A DNA stretch of 64,000 nt from Arthrobacter liuii (GCF_014639275.1 NZ_BMFW01000013.1:1-64000); one strand, 5' to 3'. Shown: positions 28,890-37,690, counted from the stretch's first letter. Notes: a model not told the origin generated them from the letters alone. Numbers and translations are program-made.

Positions 28890-29759
28890 CTATTTCAGGA
28901 ACTTCGAGGTCCTGCGGTCCGCCAGGATCTTGCCCTTTGTCTGGCAGGTGGGACAATACTGCAGCGCCGTGTCCGCAAACGAAACCTCGCGTACGGTGTC
29001 ACCGCACACCGGGCACGGCTGGCCGGTGCGGGCGTGAACCCGCATGTGGCTGCGTTTGACGTCCTTCAGGTCCTTCGGCGGCTTGCCGGCCGCCTCTGCC
29101 AGCGCTTCGCCCAACACGCTGTGGATGGCGTCGTACAGCACCTGTACCGTTTCCCGGTCCAGGGATTTTGCGATGGCGAACGGCGAGATCCGCGCGGCGT
29201 GCAGGATCTCGTCGCTGTACGCGTTGCCGATGCCCGCGATAACGCCCTGGCTGCGCAGGAGCCCCTTGACCTGCTGCGAACTGCCGCCCAGGATCTCCGC
29301 CAGCATGTCGGCGTCGAACGCCTCGGTGAAGGGATCCGGACCCAGCGTGGCGATGCCGGGCACTTCCTGCGGATCGCGCACTACGTAAACGGCCAGGCTC
29401 TTCTTGGTGCCCGCTTCCGTCAGGTCCAGGCCGCGCGGCCCGTCCGGGCCGGAGAACGCGCACCGGACCGCGATCATGCCCTTTCCCATCCGGAGTTGGC
29501 TGCCGGCGGGGGAGTCCGTGAAGCGAACCCAGCCGGCGCGCGCCAGGTGGAACACCAGGGAGATGCCGTCCGTATCGATGCTGATGAACTTTCCGAACCG
29601 GCGGACGCCGGACACCGTGCGGCCCTCGAGGGCGCTGAAGGGCGGGTCGGCCGTCTTGAGCACGGCAAAGGAGACGATCTGCAGTTTGGTGACCATACAG
29701 CCCCGCAGCTGTTCGCCAAGGAACCCGGCCAGGCCGGCGACTTCAGGCAGTTCCGGCAT
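28890..29759 (-). CDS. Fpg/Nei-family DNA glycosylase
   Basis: A 289-residue base-excision glycosylase/AP lyase. The N-terminus MPELPEV gives the catalytic Pro2 and Glu3, and the family Lys is in RRFGKFISID near residue 57. The H2TH helix region has GVIAGIGNAYSDEIL with the conserved Asn, and the C-terminal zinc finger has CPVC...CPTC. The usual Arg before the second Cys pair (GR-S/T-T-x-Y-C in MutM) appears replaced: the segment reads ADTALQYCPTC. Substrate may therefore differ from 8-oxoguanine. It stands alone, divergent from gcvH. Confidence 0.88.
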   Translation of the reverse strand: MPELPEVAGLAGFLGEQLRGCMVTKLQIVSFAVLKTADPPFSALEGRTVSGVRRFGKFISIDTDGISLVFHLARAGWVRFTDSPAGSQLRMGKGMIAVRCAFSGPDGPRGLDLTEAGTKKSLAVYVVRDPQEVPGIATLGPDPFTEAFDADMLAEILGGSSQQVKGLLRSQGVIAGIGNAYSDEILHAARISPFAIAKSLDRETVQVLYDAIHSVLGEALAEAAGKPPKDLKDVKRSHMRVHARTGQPCPVCGDTVREVSFADTALQYCPTCQTKGKILADRRTSKFLK

Positions 29760-29927
29760 GGCCTACCCGCCCTCACCCAAGGATGCTGCACCGGTGCTTG
29801 GATTCATGGGCTCCATCTTGTCAGAAACGCCCGCGCCCGCCCCGGCAGTTATGCCTATACTTTCAGCGGCGGCCCGATTTCCGGGTCCCTTGTGACAGTG
29901 GCGTGTAGCCCCGATGAAAGGCCCCCC

Positions 29928-30314
29928 ATGAGCAACATTCCCGAAGACCTGTCCTACACCGCCGAACATGAATGGGTCACCGCCCCGAATGCCGAAGGCG
30001 TGGTCCGCGTGGGAATCACGGATTTTGCCCAGGACGCCCTTGGGGATGTCGTCTACGCCCAGATGCCCGAAGTCGGCACCAAGATTACGGCAAACGAAGT
30101 GGTGGGCGAGGTCGAGTCCACGAAGAGCGTGAGCGACATCTACGCACCCGTTTCCGGTGAAGTGGTGGCCCGCAACGACTCCCTGGACAGCGATTCGGCC
30201 CTGATCAACACCGATCCGTACGGCGACGGCTGGCTCATCGAGGTCAAACTCGCCGAACCCGACGCCGTTGAGTCTTTGCTCAGTGCATCCGAGTACGAAC
30301 AACAGGTAGGCTAA
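29928..30314 (+). CDS. gcvH: Glycine cleavage system H protein
   Basis: A 128-residue lipoyl carrier of the glycine cleavage system. The lipoylated Lys is about residue 66 in GEVESTKSVSDIYAP, in the usual hairpin, and the N-terminus SYTAEHEWV is characteristic. No gcvT or gcvP is in the window; gcvH beside garA is the conserved arrangement (Rv1826-Rv1827). I chose ATG 29928, after AAAGG; upstream in-frame codons belong to the intergenic region. Confidence 0.94.
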   Translation: MSNIPEDLSYTAEHEWVTAPNAEGVVRVGITDFAQDALGDVVYAQMPEVGTKITANEVVGEVESTKSVSDIYAPVSGEVVARNDSLDSDSALINTDPYGDGWLIEVKLAEPDAVESLLSASEYEQQVG

Positions 30315-30423
30315 AGCTAACCGGTATTTCCGGTCCGGCCCCGGGTCGCAGGCAAGGCGTCTTCGCACGTCAGCCCCGGATCGGGAGCCGGTGCCGGACC
30401 TGCCGGACAGGGCCGGAGAGTAA

Positions 30424-30454
30424 ACGTTGGTTGCGGGTTTGAGGCCCGCAACGT
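30424..30454. promoter_or_regulatory. Inverted repeat in the garA leader
   Basis: TTGCGGG (30431-30437) and CCCGCAA (30445-30451) form a 7-bp stem with a 7-base loop, with ACGT/ACGT outside it. It lies 17 bp before the garA start, just before GAGGAGG. It could be an operator or a leader hairpin; nothing decides which. Confidence 0.4.
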
Positions 30455-30470
30455 CAAAGAGGAGGAATCC

Positions 30471-30947
30471 ATGGCTGGCCACAGACACAACCCTGCCGAT
30501 GGGGATCACGGCACGGGTGCGGCTAGGGCGTCGGAGACCACCTCGATCCATCTCACCCCCGTGAACGTCGAACCCACCATCGCCCCCAAGCTCTCCATGG
30601 ATGAGCGCAACTCGGTGGAGGCGCTGCCTGCCGGTTCGGCGCTGCTCGTGGCCCACAGTGGCCCGAATGCCGGTGCCCGGTTCCTGCTGGATTCGGACGT
30701 GACCACCGCGGGCCGCCACCCGGACGCGGATATCTTCCTGGACGACGTCACGGTGTCCCGCCGCCACGTCGAGTTCCGGCGCACCGCACGCAGCTTTGAA
30801 GTCGTTGACAAGAACAGCCTCAATGGCACCTACGTCAACCATGACCGAGTGGACAGCGTGGAGCTGAAGTCCGGCAGTGAAGTCCAGATCGGCAAGTTTC
30901 GCCTCACCTTCTACCTGAGCCCTGCCACGGCTGCAGGCCGCGGCTGA
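30471..30947 (+). CDS. garA: FHA-domain regulator GarA (OdhI type)
   Basis: GarA/OdhI is a phospho-switch that inhibits 2-oxoglutarate dehydrogenase and tunes glutamate metabolism in actinobacteria. The 158-residue protein has the ETTS motif at residues 22-25 (SETTSIHLTP), whose threonines are phosphorylated by Ser/Thr kinases in mycobacteria and corynebacteria. The FHA domain runs from about residue 55 to 150 with GRHPDADIFLDD, VSRRHVEF and NSLNGTYVN, the phosphothreonine-binding set. GAGGAGG precedes ATG 30471. Neighbours gcvH, MerR, DUF151 and MerR match Rv1826-Rv1830. Confidence 0.93.
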   Translation: MAGHRHNPADGDHGTGAARASETTSIHLTPVNVEPTIAPKLSMDERNSVEALPAGSALLVAHSGPNAGARFLLDSDVTTAGRHPDADIFLDDVTVSRRHVEFRRTARSFEVVDKNSLNGTYVNHDRVDSVELKSGSEVQIGKFRLTFYLSPATAAGRG

Positions 30948-30964
30948 ACCGGGGACCGCTGCCT

Positions 30965-31687
30965 GTGGCAATGGCACAACCGGAACGCCGGGGGCCCCAG
31001 GTCCTCAACATTGGTGAGGTCCTCGCCCAGCTGAGCGCCGACTTCCCGGGCATGACCGCATCGAAAATCAGGTTCCTGGAGGAAAAGGGGCTGATCAATC
31101 CCCGACGCACCCCAGCCGGCTACCGCCAGTATTCCGACGGCGATGTGGAGCGGTTGCGCTTCGTGCTGGCCCTGCAGCGGGACCAGTACCTGCCGCTGAA
31201 AGTCATTAAGGACTACCTTGACGCCATCGACAGGGGAGAGCGGCCGGAGAACCTGCCGCCCGGCGTCGTCGTTTCCCCGCGCATTGTCTCGGATGAGCTG
31301 GCCGCAGAGTTGCAGCACCGCGGCCGCAAACTGAGTGAGGAACAGCTTCGCACCGAATCCGGCGCCAGCGTTCCCTTGCTGGAGTCACTCCTGAGTTTCG
31401 GCCTCATCAGCCACAGCAACGGCCAGTTCGACGAGCACGCCCTCCAGGTTGCCCGCGCCTGCGTCCAGCTGGAAAGCCATGGCCTGGAACCCCGGCACCT
31501 GAGGCCCTTCCAGGCAGCGGCCGAACGGGAATTCGGCCTGGTGGAACGCGCTGTCGCGCCGCTTGCCTCGCGCAAGGACTCGGCATCACAGGCGCGGGCA
31601 GCGGAGGCCGCCCGCGAGATCAGCGACCTCTGCCTCACCCTGCACCGTGCCCTGGTGCAGGACCACATCTCACGCATGGACATCTGA
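30965..31687 (+). CDS. ftsR: MerR-family regulator, FtsR / Rv1828 type
   Basis: A 240-residue MerR-type regulator. The winged helix at about residues 15-85 reads VLNIGEVLAQLSADFPGMTA, then RFLEEKGLINPRRTPAGYRQ. The C-terminal part is helical with no metal-binding Cys set. It is the positional and sequence counterpart of Rv1828 and of corynebacterial FtsR, which activates ftsZ; the symbol is given on that basis. Two starts are possible, GTG 30965 and ATG 30971. The stop overlaps the next gene (TGATG), so it is coupled to the DUF151 nuclease gene. Confidence 0.82.
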   Translation: MAMAQPERRGPQVLNIGEVLAQLSADFPGMTASKIRFLEEKGLINPRRTPAGYRQYSDGDVERLRFVLALQRDQYLPLKVIKDYLDAIDRGERPENLPPGVVVSPRIVSDELAAELQHRGRKLSEEQLRTESGASVPLLESLLSFGLISHSNGQFDEHALQVARACVQLESHGLEPRHLRPFQAAAEREFGLVERAVAPLASRKDSASQARAAEAAREISDLCLTLHRALVQDHISRMDI

Positions 31688-32190
31688 TGATCGAAGTCGA
31701 GATTGTAGGCGTTCGCATCGAACTGCCTTCCAACCAGCCGCTGGTCCTGCTCAAGGAGATGCACGGCGAACGCCACGTCCCCATCTGGATCGGCACCCCG
31801 GAAGCCAGCGCCATAGCCTTGGCCCAGCAGGGCGTCGTTCCACCCCGGCCCATGACGCACGATCTCCTCGTGGACGTGGTGGAGTCCCTGGGCCATTCCG
31901 TGGTCAGCGTGAACATCGTTGCCGTCGAGGACAACATCTTCTACGGGCAGCTGCAGTTCGAAAACGGAACCACGGTGAGTTCCCGCGCTTCGGACGCGCT
32001 TGCGGTTGCGCTGCGCGCCAAGTGCCGGATCTGGTGCGCCGACTCCGTCATGGATGAGGCCGGAGTCCGCATCACCGAGCACGATGAGGGCGAGGACGCC
32101 GAGCCCGGCCCCACCGTGGATGAGGAACGCGAACTGCGCCGCTTCCGCGAATTCCTCGACGACGTGGAACCCGAGGATTTCGACGGCTAA
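31687..32190 (+). CDS. Bifunctional nuclease family protein (DUF151)
   Basis: A 167-residue protein of the DUF151/BFN family. The core is EVEIVGVRIELPSNQPLVLL, KEMHGERHVPIWIGTPEASA, RPMTHDLLVDVV and SRASDALAVALRAKCRIW, as in Rv1829. Some plant and bacterial members have DNase and RNase activity; the physiological role in actinobacteria is unclear. A highly acidic tail of about 40 residues follows the domain. It is coupled to the upstream MerR gene by a one-base overlap. Confidence 0.87.
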   Translation: MIEVEIVGVRIELPSNQPLVLLKEMHGERHVPIWIGTPEASAIALAQQGVVPPRPMTHDLLVDVVESLGHSVVSVNIVAVEDNIFYGQLQFENGTTVSSRASDALAVALRAKCRIWCADSVMDEAGVRITEHDEGEDAEPGPTVDEERELRRFREFLDDVEPEDFDG

Positions 32191-32196
32191 GGTCAC

Positions 32197-32214
32197 GTTA
32201 AGGTTAAAGTTAAG
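32197..32214 (+). promoter_or_regulatory. Three tandem GTTAAR hexamers
   Basis: Three contiguous units, GTTAAG, GTTAAA and GTTAAG, start 7 bp after the DUF151 stop and 42 bp upstream of the -35 of the next MerR gene. An A/T-rich 6-bp array is rare in this GC-rich DNA and resembles a direct-repeat binding site for a MerR-type protein. Confidence 0.5.
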
Positions 32215-32255
32215 GCTGAAAGTTTCGACACGCCTTTTCCAAGCCACGAAGGTCT

Positions 32256-32284
32256 TTGACCTCGGGACCCGCCGGGCCTAACGT
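32256..32284 (+). promoter_or_regulatory. Predicted promoter of the second MerR gene
   Basis: TTGACC (32256-32261), a 17-bp spacer and TAACGT (32279-32284) match housekeeping sigma spacing. Transcription would start near 32290 and leave a leader of about 130 nt before GTG 32424. Confidence 0.6.
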
Positions 32285-32423
32285 CGAAGTATCAAGTTCC
32301 CTTGCTTACGGAAGCCGCGCAAGTCACACTGGAAAGTGCGCCCCGCGGAAAAATTACACCCATGGCCTTCATGCCAAGGCTGCCGTAGCGGTTCCAAGGG
32401 AGCGTACGACAAGGAGGATCCAG

Positions 32424-33017
32424 GTGAGTCCCAAAGGCGAAGCAGGTGGGCTGAAGCAGCCCACGGCTGGTGTTGCTGTGCCCGTGAGCGGTGCCCAGGG
32501 CCTCCTGTTCACCGAGGACCTGCCGGTACTGGATGAGGATGCCGGCTATCGTGGACCGACTGCGTGCAAGGCCGCAGGCATCACCTACCGCCAGCTCGAT
32601 TACTGGGCCCGCACCGGCCTCGTTGAGCCGGCCGTCCGCGGTGCCGCCGGCTCCGGCTCGCAACGGCTGTACGGTTTCCGCGACATCCTGGTGCTCAAGG
32701 TGGTCAAGCGGCTCCTGGATACCGGCGTGTCCCTGCAGCAGATCCGCACCGCCGTTGAACACCTGCGGGAGCGCGGGGTTGAAGATCTTGCCCAGATCAC
32801 CCTCATGAGCGATGGCGCCAGCGTCTACGAGTGCACGTCCGCCGATGAAGTCATTGACCTGGTGCAGGGCGGCCAGGGTGTTTTCGGCATCGCCGTGGGA
32901 CGTGTTTGGCGCGAGGTCGAGGGTAGCCTCGCTTCGCTGCCCAGTGAACATGCCGCCGAGCAGTCCTTTCCCGACGACGAACTGAGCAAGCGGCGGGCCG
33001 CGCGGAAGATCAGCTGA
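32424..33017 (+). CDS. MerR-family regulator (Rv1830 type)
   Basis: A 197-residue MerR-like regulator. The HTH follows a 40-residue leader: GYRGPTACKAAGITYRQLDY, then WARTGLVEPAVRGAAGSGSQ and RLYGFRDILVLKVVKRLLD, then a dimer helix and a C-terminal domain without metal ligands. Homologues sit after garA-ftsR-DUF151 throughout actinobacteria (Rv1830). I chose GTG 32424 because AAGGAGGA lies 5 bp upstream; a longer frame back to 32256 would run through the promoter. It ends at a bidirectional terminator. Confidence 0.85.
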   Translation: MSPKGEAGGLKQPTAGVAVPVSGAQGLLFTEDLPVLDEDAGYRGPTACKAAGITYRQLDYWARTGLVEPAVRGAAGSGSQRLYGFRDILVLKVVKRLLDTGVSLQQIRTAVEHLRERGVEDLAQITLMSDGASVYECTSADEVIDLVQGGQGVFGIAVGRVWREVEGSLASLPSEHAAEQSFPDDELSKRRAARKIS

Positions 33018-33035
33018 CCCACATAGCACGCGAAC

Positions 33036-33073
33036 AAACAGGGCTGCCCTCCATGTGGAGGGCAGCCCTGTTT
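33036..33073. terminator. Bidirectional terminator between MerR gene and parA-like gene
   Basis: An almost continuous palindrome: the 15-bp GC-rich stem 33039-33053/33056-33070, extended by three A-T pairs, with A-rich left and T-rich right flanks. It serves both converging genes. Confidence 0.85.
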
Positions 33074-33117
33074 CGTTAGATCGTTTGGCGCGCCTGTGGG
33101 CGGTTTGACCACCCGGT

Positions 33118-33936
33118 TCAGCGGGCGCGGCTGCGCAGGCCGCTGCCGGCGGCCATCAGGTTGGACAACAGGTCGTCAAACAGGCCTGCTGCCGACTTGG
33201 CCGAGTCCCCGGGCCAGTGGTGGACGGGGTGGGCTGCGCCCTGGATCTGTTGCCAGTTGGCCTGTTCCGGAATGCGCGGGGTCAGCAGGAGCTCGCCGAA
33301 CATGGATTCCATTTCGGCCAGTCGGTAAGTGTGCTCGGAGGAACCGCTCCGGACGCGGTTTGCCACGATTCCTGCGGGTGAAAGATTCGGTGCAAACTCC
33401 TGCCTGAACAGCTGGATGGCCCGCATGGTGCGTTCCGTTCCGGCTACCGAGAACAGGCCAGGCTCGGCAACCAGGGCAACCTTGTCGCTTGCCGCCCAAG
33501 CCATGCGCGTCAGGCCGTTGAGGGACGGCGGGCAATCGATCAGGACCAGCTGGTAATCGCCGGCGGCGGCGAGTACTGCGGACAGCCTGCGGAGGTCGCG
33601 GCGGCCGAGGTCCGGCCGGTCATAGATTCCGGTGTAGGCGGAGCCGACGGCGACATCCAGCACAGCGCGTCCGGAACCATTGGAGGGGGTGCGGTCGGCC
33701 CAGCTGCTGCGCACCACGTTCTCGGCCAGTTTCGCCCTGCGCGGGCTCTTCAACATCCTGCCAATATCCAACTGGTCGTCCGGCTGTACGCCGAGTGCAG
33801 TGGTGGCGTCGGCATGCGGATCGAGGTCCACCACCAGCGTGGGCACTCCTGCGGCCAGCGCCGCAGACGCCAATCCTGTGGTGACGGAAGTCTTGCCGAC
33901 TCCACCCTTGAGGCTGCTGATGCTGACTACTTGCAC
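33118..33936 (-). CDS. Orphan ParA-family ATPase
   Basis: A 272-residue deviant Walker-A ATPase: VVSISSLKGGVGKTSVTTGL at the N-terminus, TLVVDLDPHADATTALG, and the Walker B region LVLIDCPPSLNGLTRMAWAA. No ParB or cargo gene is adjacent; it sits between the second MerR gene and pyc. The cargo is unknown. Start GTG 33936 gives the classic N-terminus; TTG 33948 would add four residues. It is distinct from the parA at 20763. Confidence 0.82.
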   Translation of the reverse strand: MQVVSISSLKGGVGKTSVTTGLASAALAAGVPTLVVDLDPHADATTALGVQPDDQLDIGRMLKSPRRAKLAENVVRSSWADRTPSNGSGRAVLDVAVGSAYTGIYDRPDLGRRDLRRLSAVLAAAGDYQLVLIDCPPSLNGLTRMAWAASDKVALVAEPGLFSVAGTERTMRAIQLFRQEFAPNLSPAGIVANRVRSGSSEHTYRLAEMESMFGELLLTPRIPEQANWQQIQGAAHPVHHWPGDSAKSAAGLFDDLLSNLMAAGSGLRSRAR

Positions 33937-34237
33937 TTGAGAGACCAAAACCTAACGCCGGATGCCGTGTTGGGGGTAATGTTTGCCTCGGCAGAGCCGA
34001 AGCCGGACGGTCCTGCCGCCCCACTCATCATATGTTGATGCGTCGGCGAATCCTGCTTTATCGGGCGTCGGCATGGCACCGACTGTGCTGCCGGGGCGGT
34101 TTCCGCGAGCCAGGCTGAAAGCGTTCGGGAGATGACGGGGAAATCTGTGACCGTGGCCACAAAGATTTGTGTTTGTCCTTGCAGGTCCTAGACACTGTGA
34201 CCACTCATCGATCCACCCGCAATGATGCAGGAGAAGT
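33937..34237. other. Intergenic region between orphan parA and pyc
   Basis: About 300 bases without a gene between divergent genes. A candidate pyc promoter is TTGTGT (34167-34172), 16-bp spacer, TAGACA (34189-34194), and an 8-bp palindrome GTGGCCAC lies just upstream near 34153. Short frames here lack ribosome-binding sites or coding bias. Confidence 0.5.
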
Positions 34238-37200
34238 ATGTTTTCCAAAGTTCTGGTGGCCAACCGCGGTGAAATCGCGATCAGGGCCTTCCGCGCCGGC
34301 TACGAGCTCGGCGCCAAGACCGTTGCCGTTTTTCCCCAAGAGGACCGTAATTCGATCCACCGCCAGAAAGCGGACGAGGCCTACCTGATTGGCGAGGAAG
34401 GACATCCCGTCCGGGCATACCTGGACGTGGCTGAAGTGGTACGGGTCGCGAAGGAGGCCGGCGCGGACGCCATCTACCCTGGCTACGGTTTCCTTTCCGA
34501 AAACCCCGAGTTGGCCCGTGCGGCAAAAGAAGCCGGCATCACTTTCGTCGGTCCGCCGGCCGAGGTGCTGGAGCTCGCCGGCAACAAGGTGGCGGCGCTG
34601 AAGGCAGCCCGCGCGGCGGGTGTCCCGGTGCTCATGTCCAGCGAGCCGTCCAAGGACCTGGATGAGCTCCTGGCTGCGGCCGACGACATTGGATTCCCCA
34701 TCTTCGCCAAGGCCGTGGCCGGCGGCGGCGGCCGCGGCATGCGCCGGGTGGATACCCGCGAGGCCCTGCCCGAGGCCCTGAAAGCGGCCATGCGCGAGGC
34801 GGATGCCGCGTTCGGTGACCCCACCATGTTCCTGGAGCAGGCGGTCCTCCGTCCCCGGCACATCGAGGTGCAGATCCTCGCCGATGCCGAGGGCAATGTC
34901 ATGCACCTCTTCGAGCGCGACTGTTCCATCCAGCGGCGGCACCAGAAGGTCATCGAGATCGCCCCTGCCCCTAACCTGGACGACAACATCCGCCAGGCCC
35001 TGTACCGGGATGCGGTGAAGTTCGCCACGGCGCTGAATTACGTCAACGCCGGTACGGTCGAGTTCCTGGTAGACACCGAGGGTGAGCGGGCAGGCCAGCA
35101 CGTCTTCATTGAAATGAACCCGCGCATCCAGGTGGAGCACACCGTCACCGAGGAAGTCACGGACGTGGACCTGGTCCAGGCCCAGATGCGGATCGCAGCC
35201 GGCGAAACACTCGCCGATCTCGGCCTCTCCCAGGAGACCGTAAAACTTCGCGGTGCGGCGCTCCAGAGCCGCATCACCACGGAGGATCCGGCCAACGGGT
35301 TCCGGCCCGACGTCGGAAAGATCACCGGTTACCGCTCCGCCGGTGGCGCCGGTGTGCGGCTGGACGGCGGCACGGTCTACTCCGGTGCCGAGATCAGCCC
35401 CCACTTCGACTCCATGCTGGTCAAGCTCACCTGCCGGGGCAGGGACTACCCCGCCGCCGTCGCCCGTGCCCGCCGCGCCCTGGCGGAGTTCCGTATCCGC
35501 GGTGTCTCCACGAACATCCCATTCCTCCAGGCCGTGCTGGATGACCCTGACTTCATTGCCGGGGATGTGGCCACGAACTTTATCGACCAGCGCCCGGAAC
35601 TGCTCAAGGCCCGCGTCTCGGCTGACCGTGGCACCAAGCTCCTCACCTGGCTCGCGGACGTCACCGTCAACAAGCCCAACGGCGAGCTGGCGGTGCACTC
35701 CGATCCCGCCCACAAGTTGCCCGACGTCAAGGGCAAGGAGGCGGCACCCGGTTCACGGCAGAAACTCCTTGAATTGGGCCCGGAGGGGTTCGCGAAGGCA
35801 CTGCGGGAACAAACCGCCGTCGCCGTCACGGATACCACCTTCCGGGACGCACACCAGTCCCTGCTGGCCACCCGGGTCCGCACCCGCGACCTCGTGGCCG
35901 CCGGTCCTGCCGTCAGCGCGCTCACGCCGCAACTGCTGTCCGTCGAGGCATGGGGCGGCGCCACGTATGATGTAGCCCTGCGGTTCCTTGGCGAGGATCC
36001 GTGGGAAAGGCTCGCGGCCCTGCGCGAGGCCATGCCGAACGTTTGCATCCAGATGCTGCTGCGCGGCCGCAACACCGTCGGCTACACGCCCTACCCCGAA
36101 GAGGTCACCGAAGCCTTCGTCAACGAGGCCGCCGCAACCGGCATCGACATCTTCCGGATCTTCGACGCCCTTAATGATGTCAACCAGATGGCTCCCGCCA
36201 TCCGCGCAGTCCGGGCCACCGGCACCGCCGTGGCCGAGGTGGCCCTCTGCTACACCGGAGACCTGCTGGATCCTGCCGAGAAGCTTTACACGCTGGACTA
36301 CTACCTGGAGCTGGCGCAGAAGATCGTTGACGCCGGAGCCCACATCCTGGCCATCAAGGACATGGCGGGACTGCTGCGTCCTGCAGCGGCGGCCAAGCTG
36401 GTCGCGGCCCTGCGCGAACGCTTCGACCTGCCGGTCCACCTGCACACGCATGATACGGCCGGCGGCCAGCTCGCCACCCTGCTGGCGGCAGTCGACGCCG
36501 GCGTGGACGCCGTGGACGTGGCATCCGCGTCCCTGGCGGGCACCACCAGCCAGGTCTCGGCGTCGGCCCTTGTTGCTGCCCTGGCCCACACGCCGCGGGA
36601 TACCGGCCTCAGCCTGGACGCCGTCAGTTCCCTGGAGCCGTACTGGGAAGCGGTCCGCCGCGTCTACGCGCCGTTCGAGTCCGGACTGCCCGGCCCCACC
36701 GGCCGCGTCTACAAGCACGAGATCCCCGGCGGCCAGCTGTCCAACCTGCGCCAGCAGGCCATGGCCCTGGGCCTGGGCGAGCGGTTCGAGGCGATCGAGG
36801 ACATGTACACCGCGGCGGACCGCATCCTGGGCCATCTGGTGAAGGTGACCCCGTCCTCCAAGGTGGTGGGCGACCTTGCCCTGCACCTGGTGGGCCTCAA
36901 CGCCGACCCCGCGGACTTTGAAGCCAACCCGCAGAACTACGACATCCCCGACTCCGTCATCGGCTTCCTGTCCGGCGAGCTTGGTGATCCTCCCGGAGGC
37001 TGGCCCGAGCCCTTCCGCACCAAGGCCCTGCAGGGCAGGAGCGTGAAGGTCCGCGACGTCGAGCTCAGCACCGAGGACAGCGCAGCGCTCAAGTCCGACT
37101 CCAAGACCCGCCAGCACACGCTGAACCGCCTCCTGTTCGACGGACCCACCAAGGACTACCTGAAGAGCGTCGAGACGTACGGCAACATTTCGGTCCTGGA

Positions 37201-37636
37201 TACCCGTGACTACCTCTACGGGCTCCAGCGCGGCACCGAGCACGAGATCCAGCTGGAACGCGGTGTCCGCCTGATCGCCTCCCTGGAGGCCGTCTCTGAG
37301 CCCGACGAAAAGGGCATGCGCACGGTCATGTGCACCCTGAACGGCCAGTCCCGGCCCGTCGTGGTGCGGGACCGCTCTGTGGTCAGCAACGTCAAGGCCG
37401 CAGAAAAGGCCGATCCCGCCCAGCCCGGCCAGGTGGCCGCTCCCTTCGCCGGCGCCGTCACCGTGACGGTCAAGCCCGGCGACACGGTCACCGCAGGAGA
37501 CACCGTCGCAACCATCGAGGCCATGAAGATGGAAGCATCCATTACGACGCCGGTGGGCGGCAAGGTGTCCCGCCTCGCCATCTCCGCCGTCGAGCAGGTC
37601 CAGGGCGGAGACCTGCTGCTGGTCATCGAGCAGTAA
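34238..37636 (+). CDS. pyc: Pyruvate carboxylase
   Basis: Carboxylates pyruvate to oxaloacetate with biotin, ATP and bicarbonate, refilling the TCA cycle. The 1132-residue single-chain enzyme has the three expected parts. Biotin carboxylase spans residues 1 to ~450 (GGGGRGMRRV; FIEMNPRIQVEHTVTEEVT). The carboxyltransferase spans about 530-800 (DTTFRDAHQSLLATRVRTRD; the Lys in AIKDMAGLLRP). The C-terminal biotin carrier carries the biotinylated Lys near residue 1097 in EAMKMEASI. The start is ATG 34238 after CAGGAGA. It is monocistronic with its own terminator. Confidence 0.96.
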   Translation: MFSKVLVANRGEIAIRAFRAGYELGAKTVAVFPQEDRNSIHRQKADEAYLIGEEGHPVRAYLDVAEVVRVAKEAGADAIYPGYGFLSENPELARAAKEAGITFVGPPAEVLELAGNKVAALKAARAAGVPVLMSSEPSKDLDELLAAADDIGFPIFAKAVAGGGGRGMRRVDTREALPEALKAAMREADAAFGDPTMFLEQAVLRPRHIEVQILADAEGNVMHLFERDCSIQRRHQKVIEIAPAPNLDDNIRQALYRDAVKFATALNYVNAGTVEFLVDTEGERAGQHVFIEMNPRIQVEHTVTEEVTDVDLVQAQMRIAAGETLADLGLSQETVKLRGAALQSRITTEDPANGFRPDVGKITGYRSAGGAGVRLDGGTVYSGAEISPHFDSMLVKLTCRGRDYPAAVARARRALAEFRIRGVSTNIPFLQAVLDDPDFIAGDVATNFIDQRPELLKARVSADRGTKLLTWLADVTVNKPNGELAVHSDPAHKLPDVKGKEAAPGSRQKLLELGPEGFAKALREQTAVAVTDTTFRDAHQSLLATRVRTRDLVAAGPAVSALTPQLLSVEAWGGATYDVALRFLGEDPWERLAALREAMPNVCIQMLLRGRNTVGYTPYPEEVTEAFVNEAAATGIDIFRIFDALNDVNQMAPAIRAVRATGTAVAEVALCYTGDLLDPAEKLYTLDYYLELAQKIVDAGAHILAIKDMAGLLRPAAAAKLVAALRERFDLPVHLHTHDTAGGQLATLLAAVDAGVDAVDVASASLAGTTSQVSASALVAALAHTPRDTGLSLDAVSSLEPYWEAVRRVYAPFESGLPGPTGRVYKHEIPGGQLSNLRQQAMALGLGERFEAIEDMYTAADRILGHLVKVTPSSKVVGDLALHLVGLNADPADFEANPQNYDIPDSVIGFLSGELGDPPGGWPEPFRTKALQGRSVKVRDVELSTEDSAALKSDSKTRQHTLNRLLFDGPTKDYLKSVETYGNISVLDTRDYLYGLQRGTEHEIQLERGVRLIASLEAVSEPDEKGMRTVMCTLNGQSRPVVVRDRSVVSNVKAAEKADPAQPGQVAAPFAGAVTVTVKPGDTVTAGDTVATIEAMKMEASITTPVGGKVSRLAISAVEQVQGGDLLLVIEQ

Positions 37637-37654
37637 GCAGGGCTGAGCAACACA

Positions 37655-37690
37655 AAAGGGTCCTCCCGGCATTTGCGGGGAGGACCCTTT
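37655..37690 (+). terminator. Rho-independent terminator of pyc
   Basis: A 13-bp perfect stem (37655-37667 with 37678-37690), 10-base loop, with the right arm ending in TTT. It starts 18 bp after the pyc stop. Confidence 0.85.

Noticed and set aside
33118..33936. Orphan ParA as part of a plasmid partition system or origin
   Set aside because: No parB, parS-like repeats or replication gene is near; flanks are conserved chromosomal genes.
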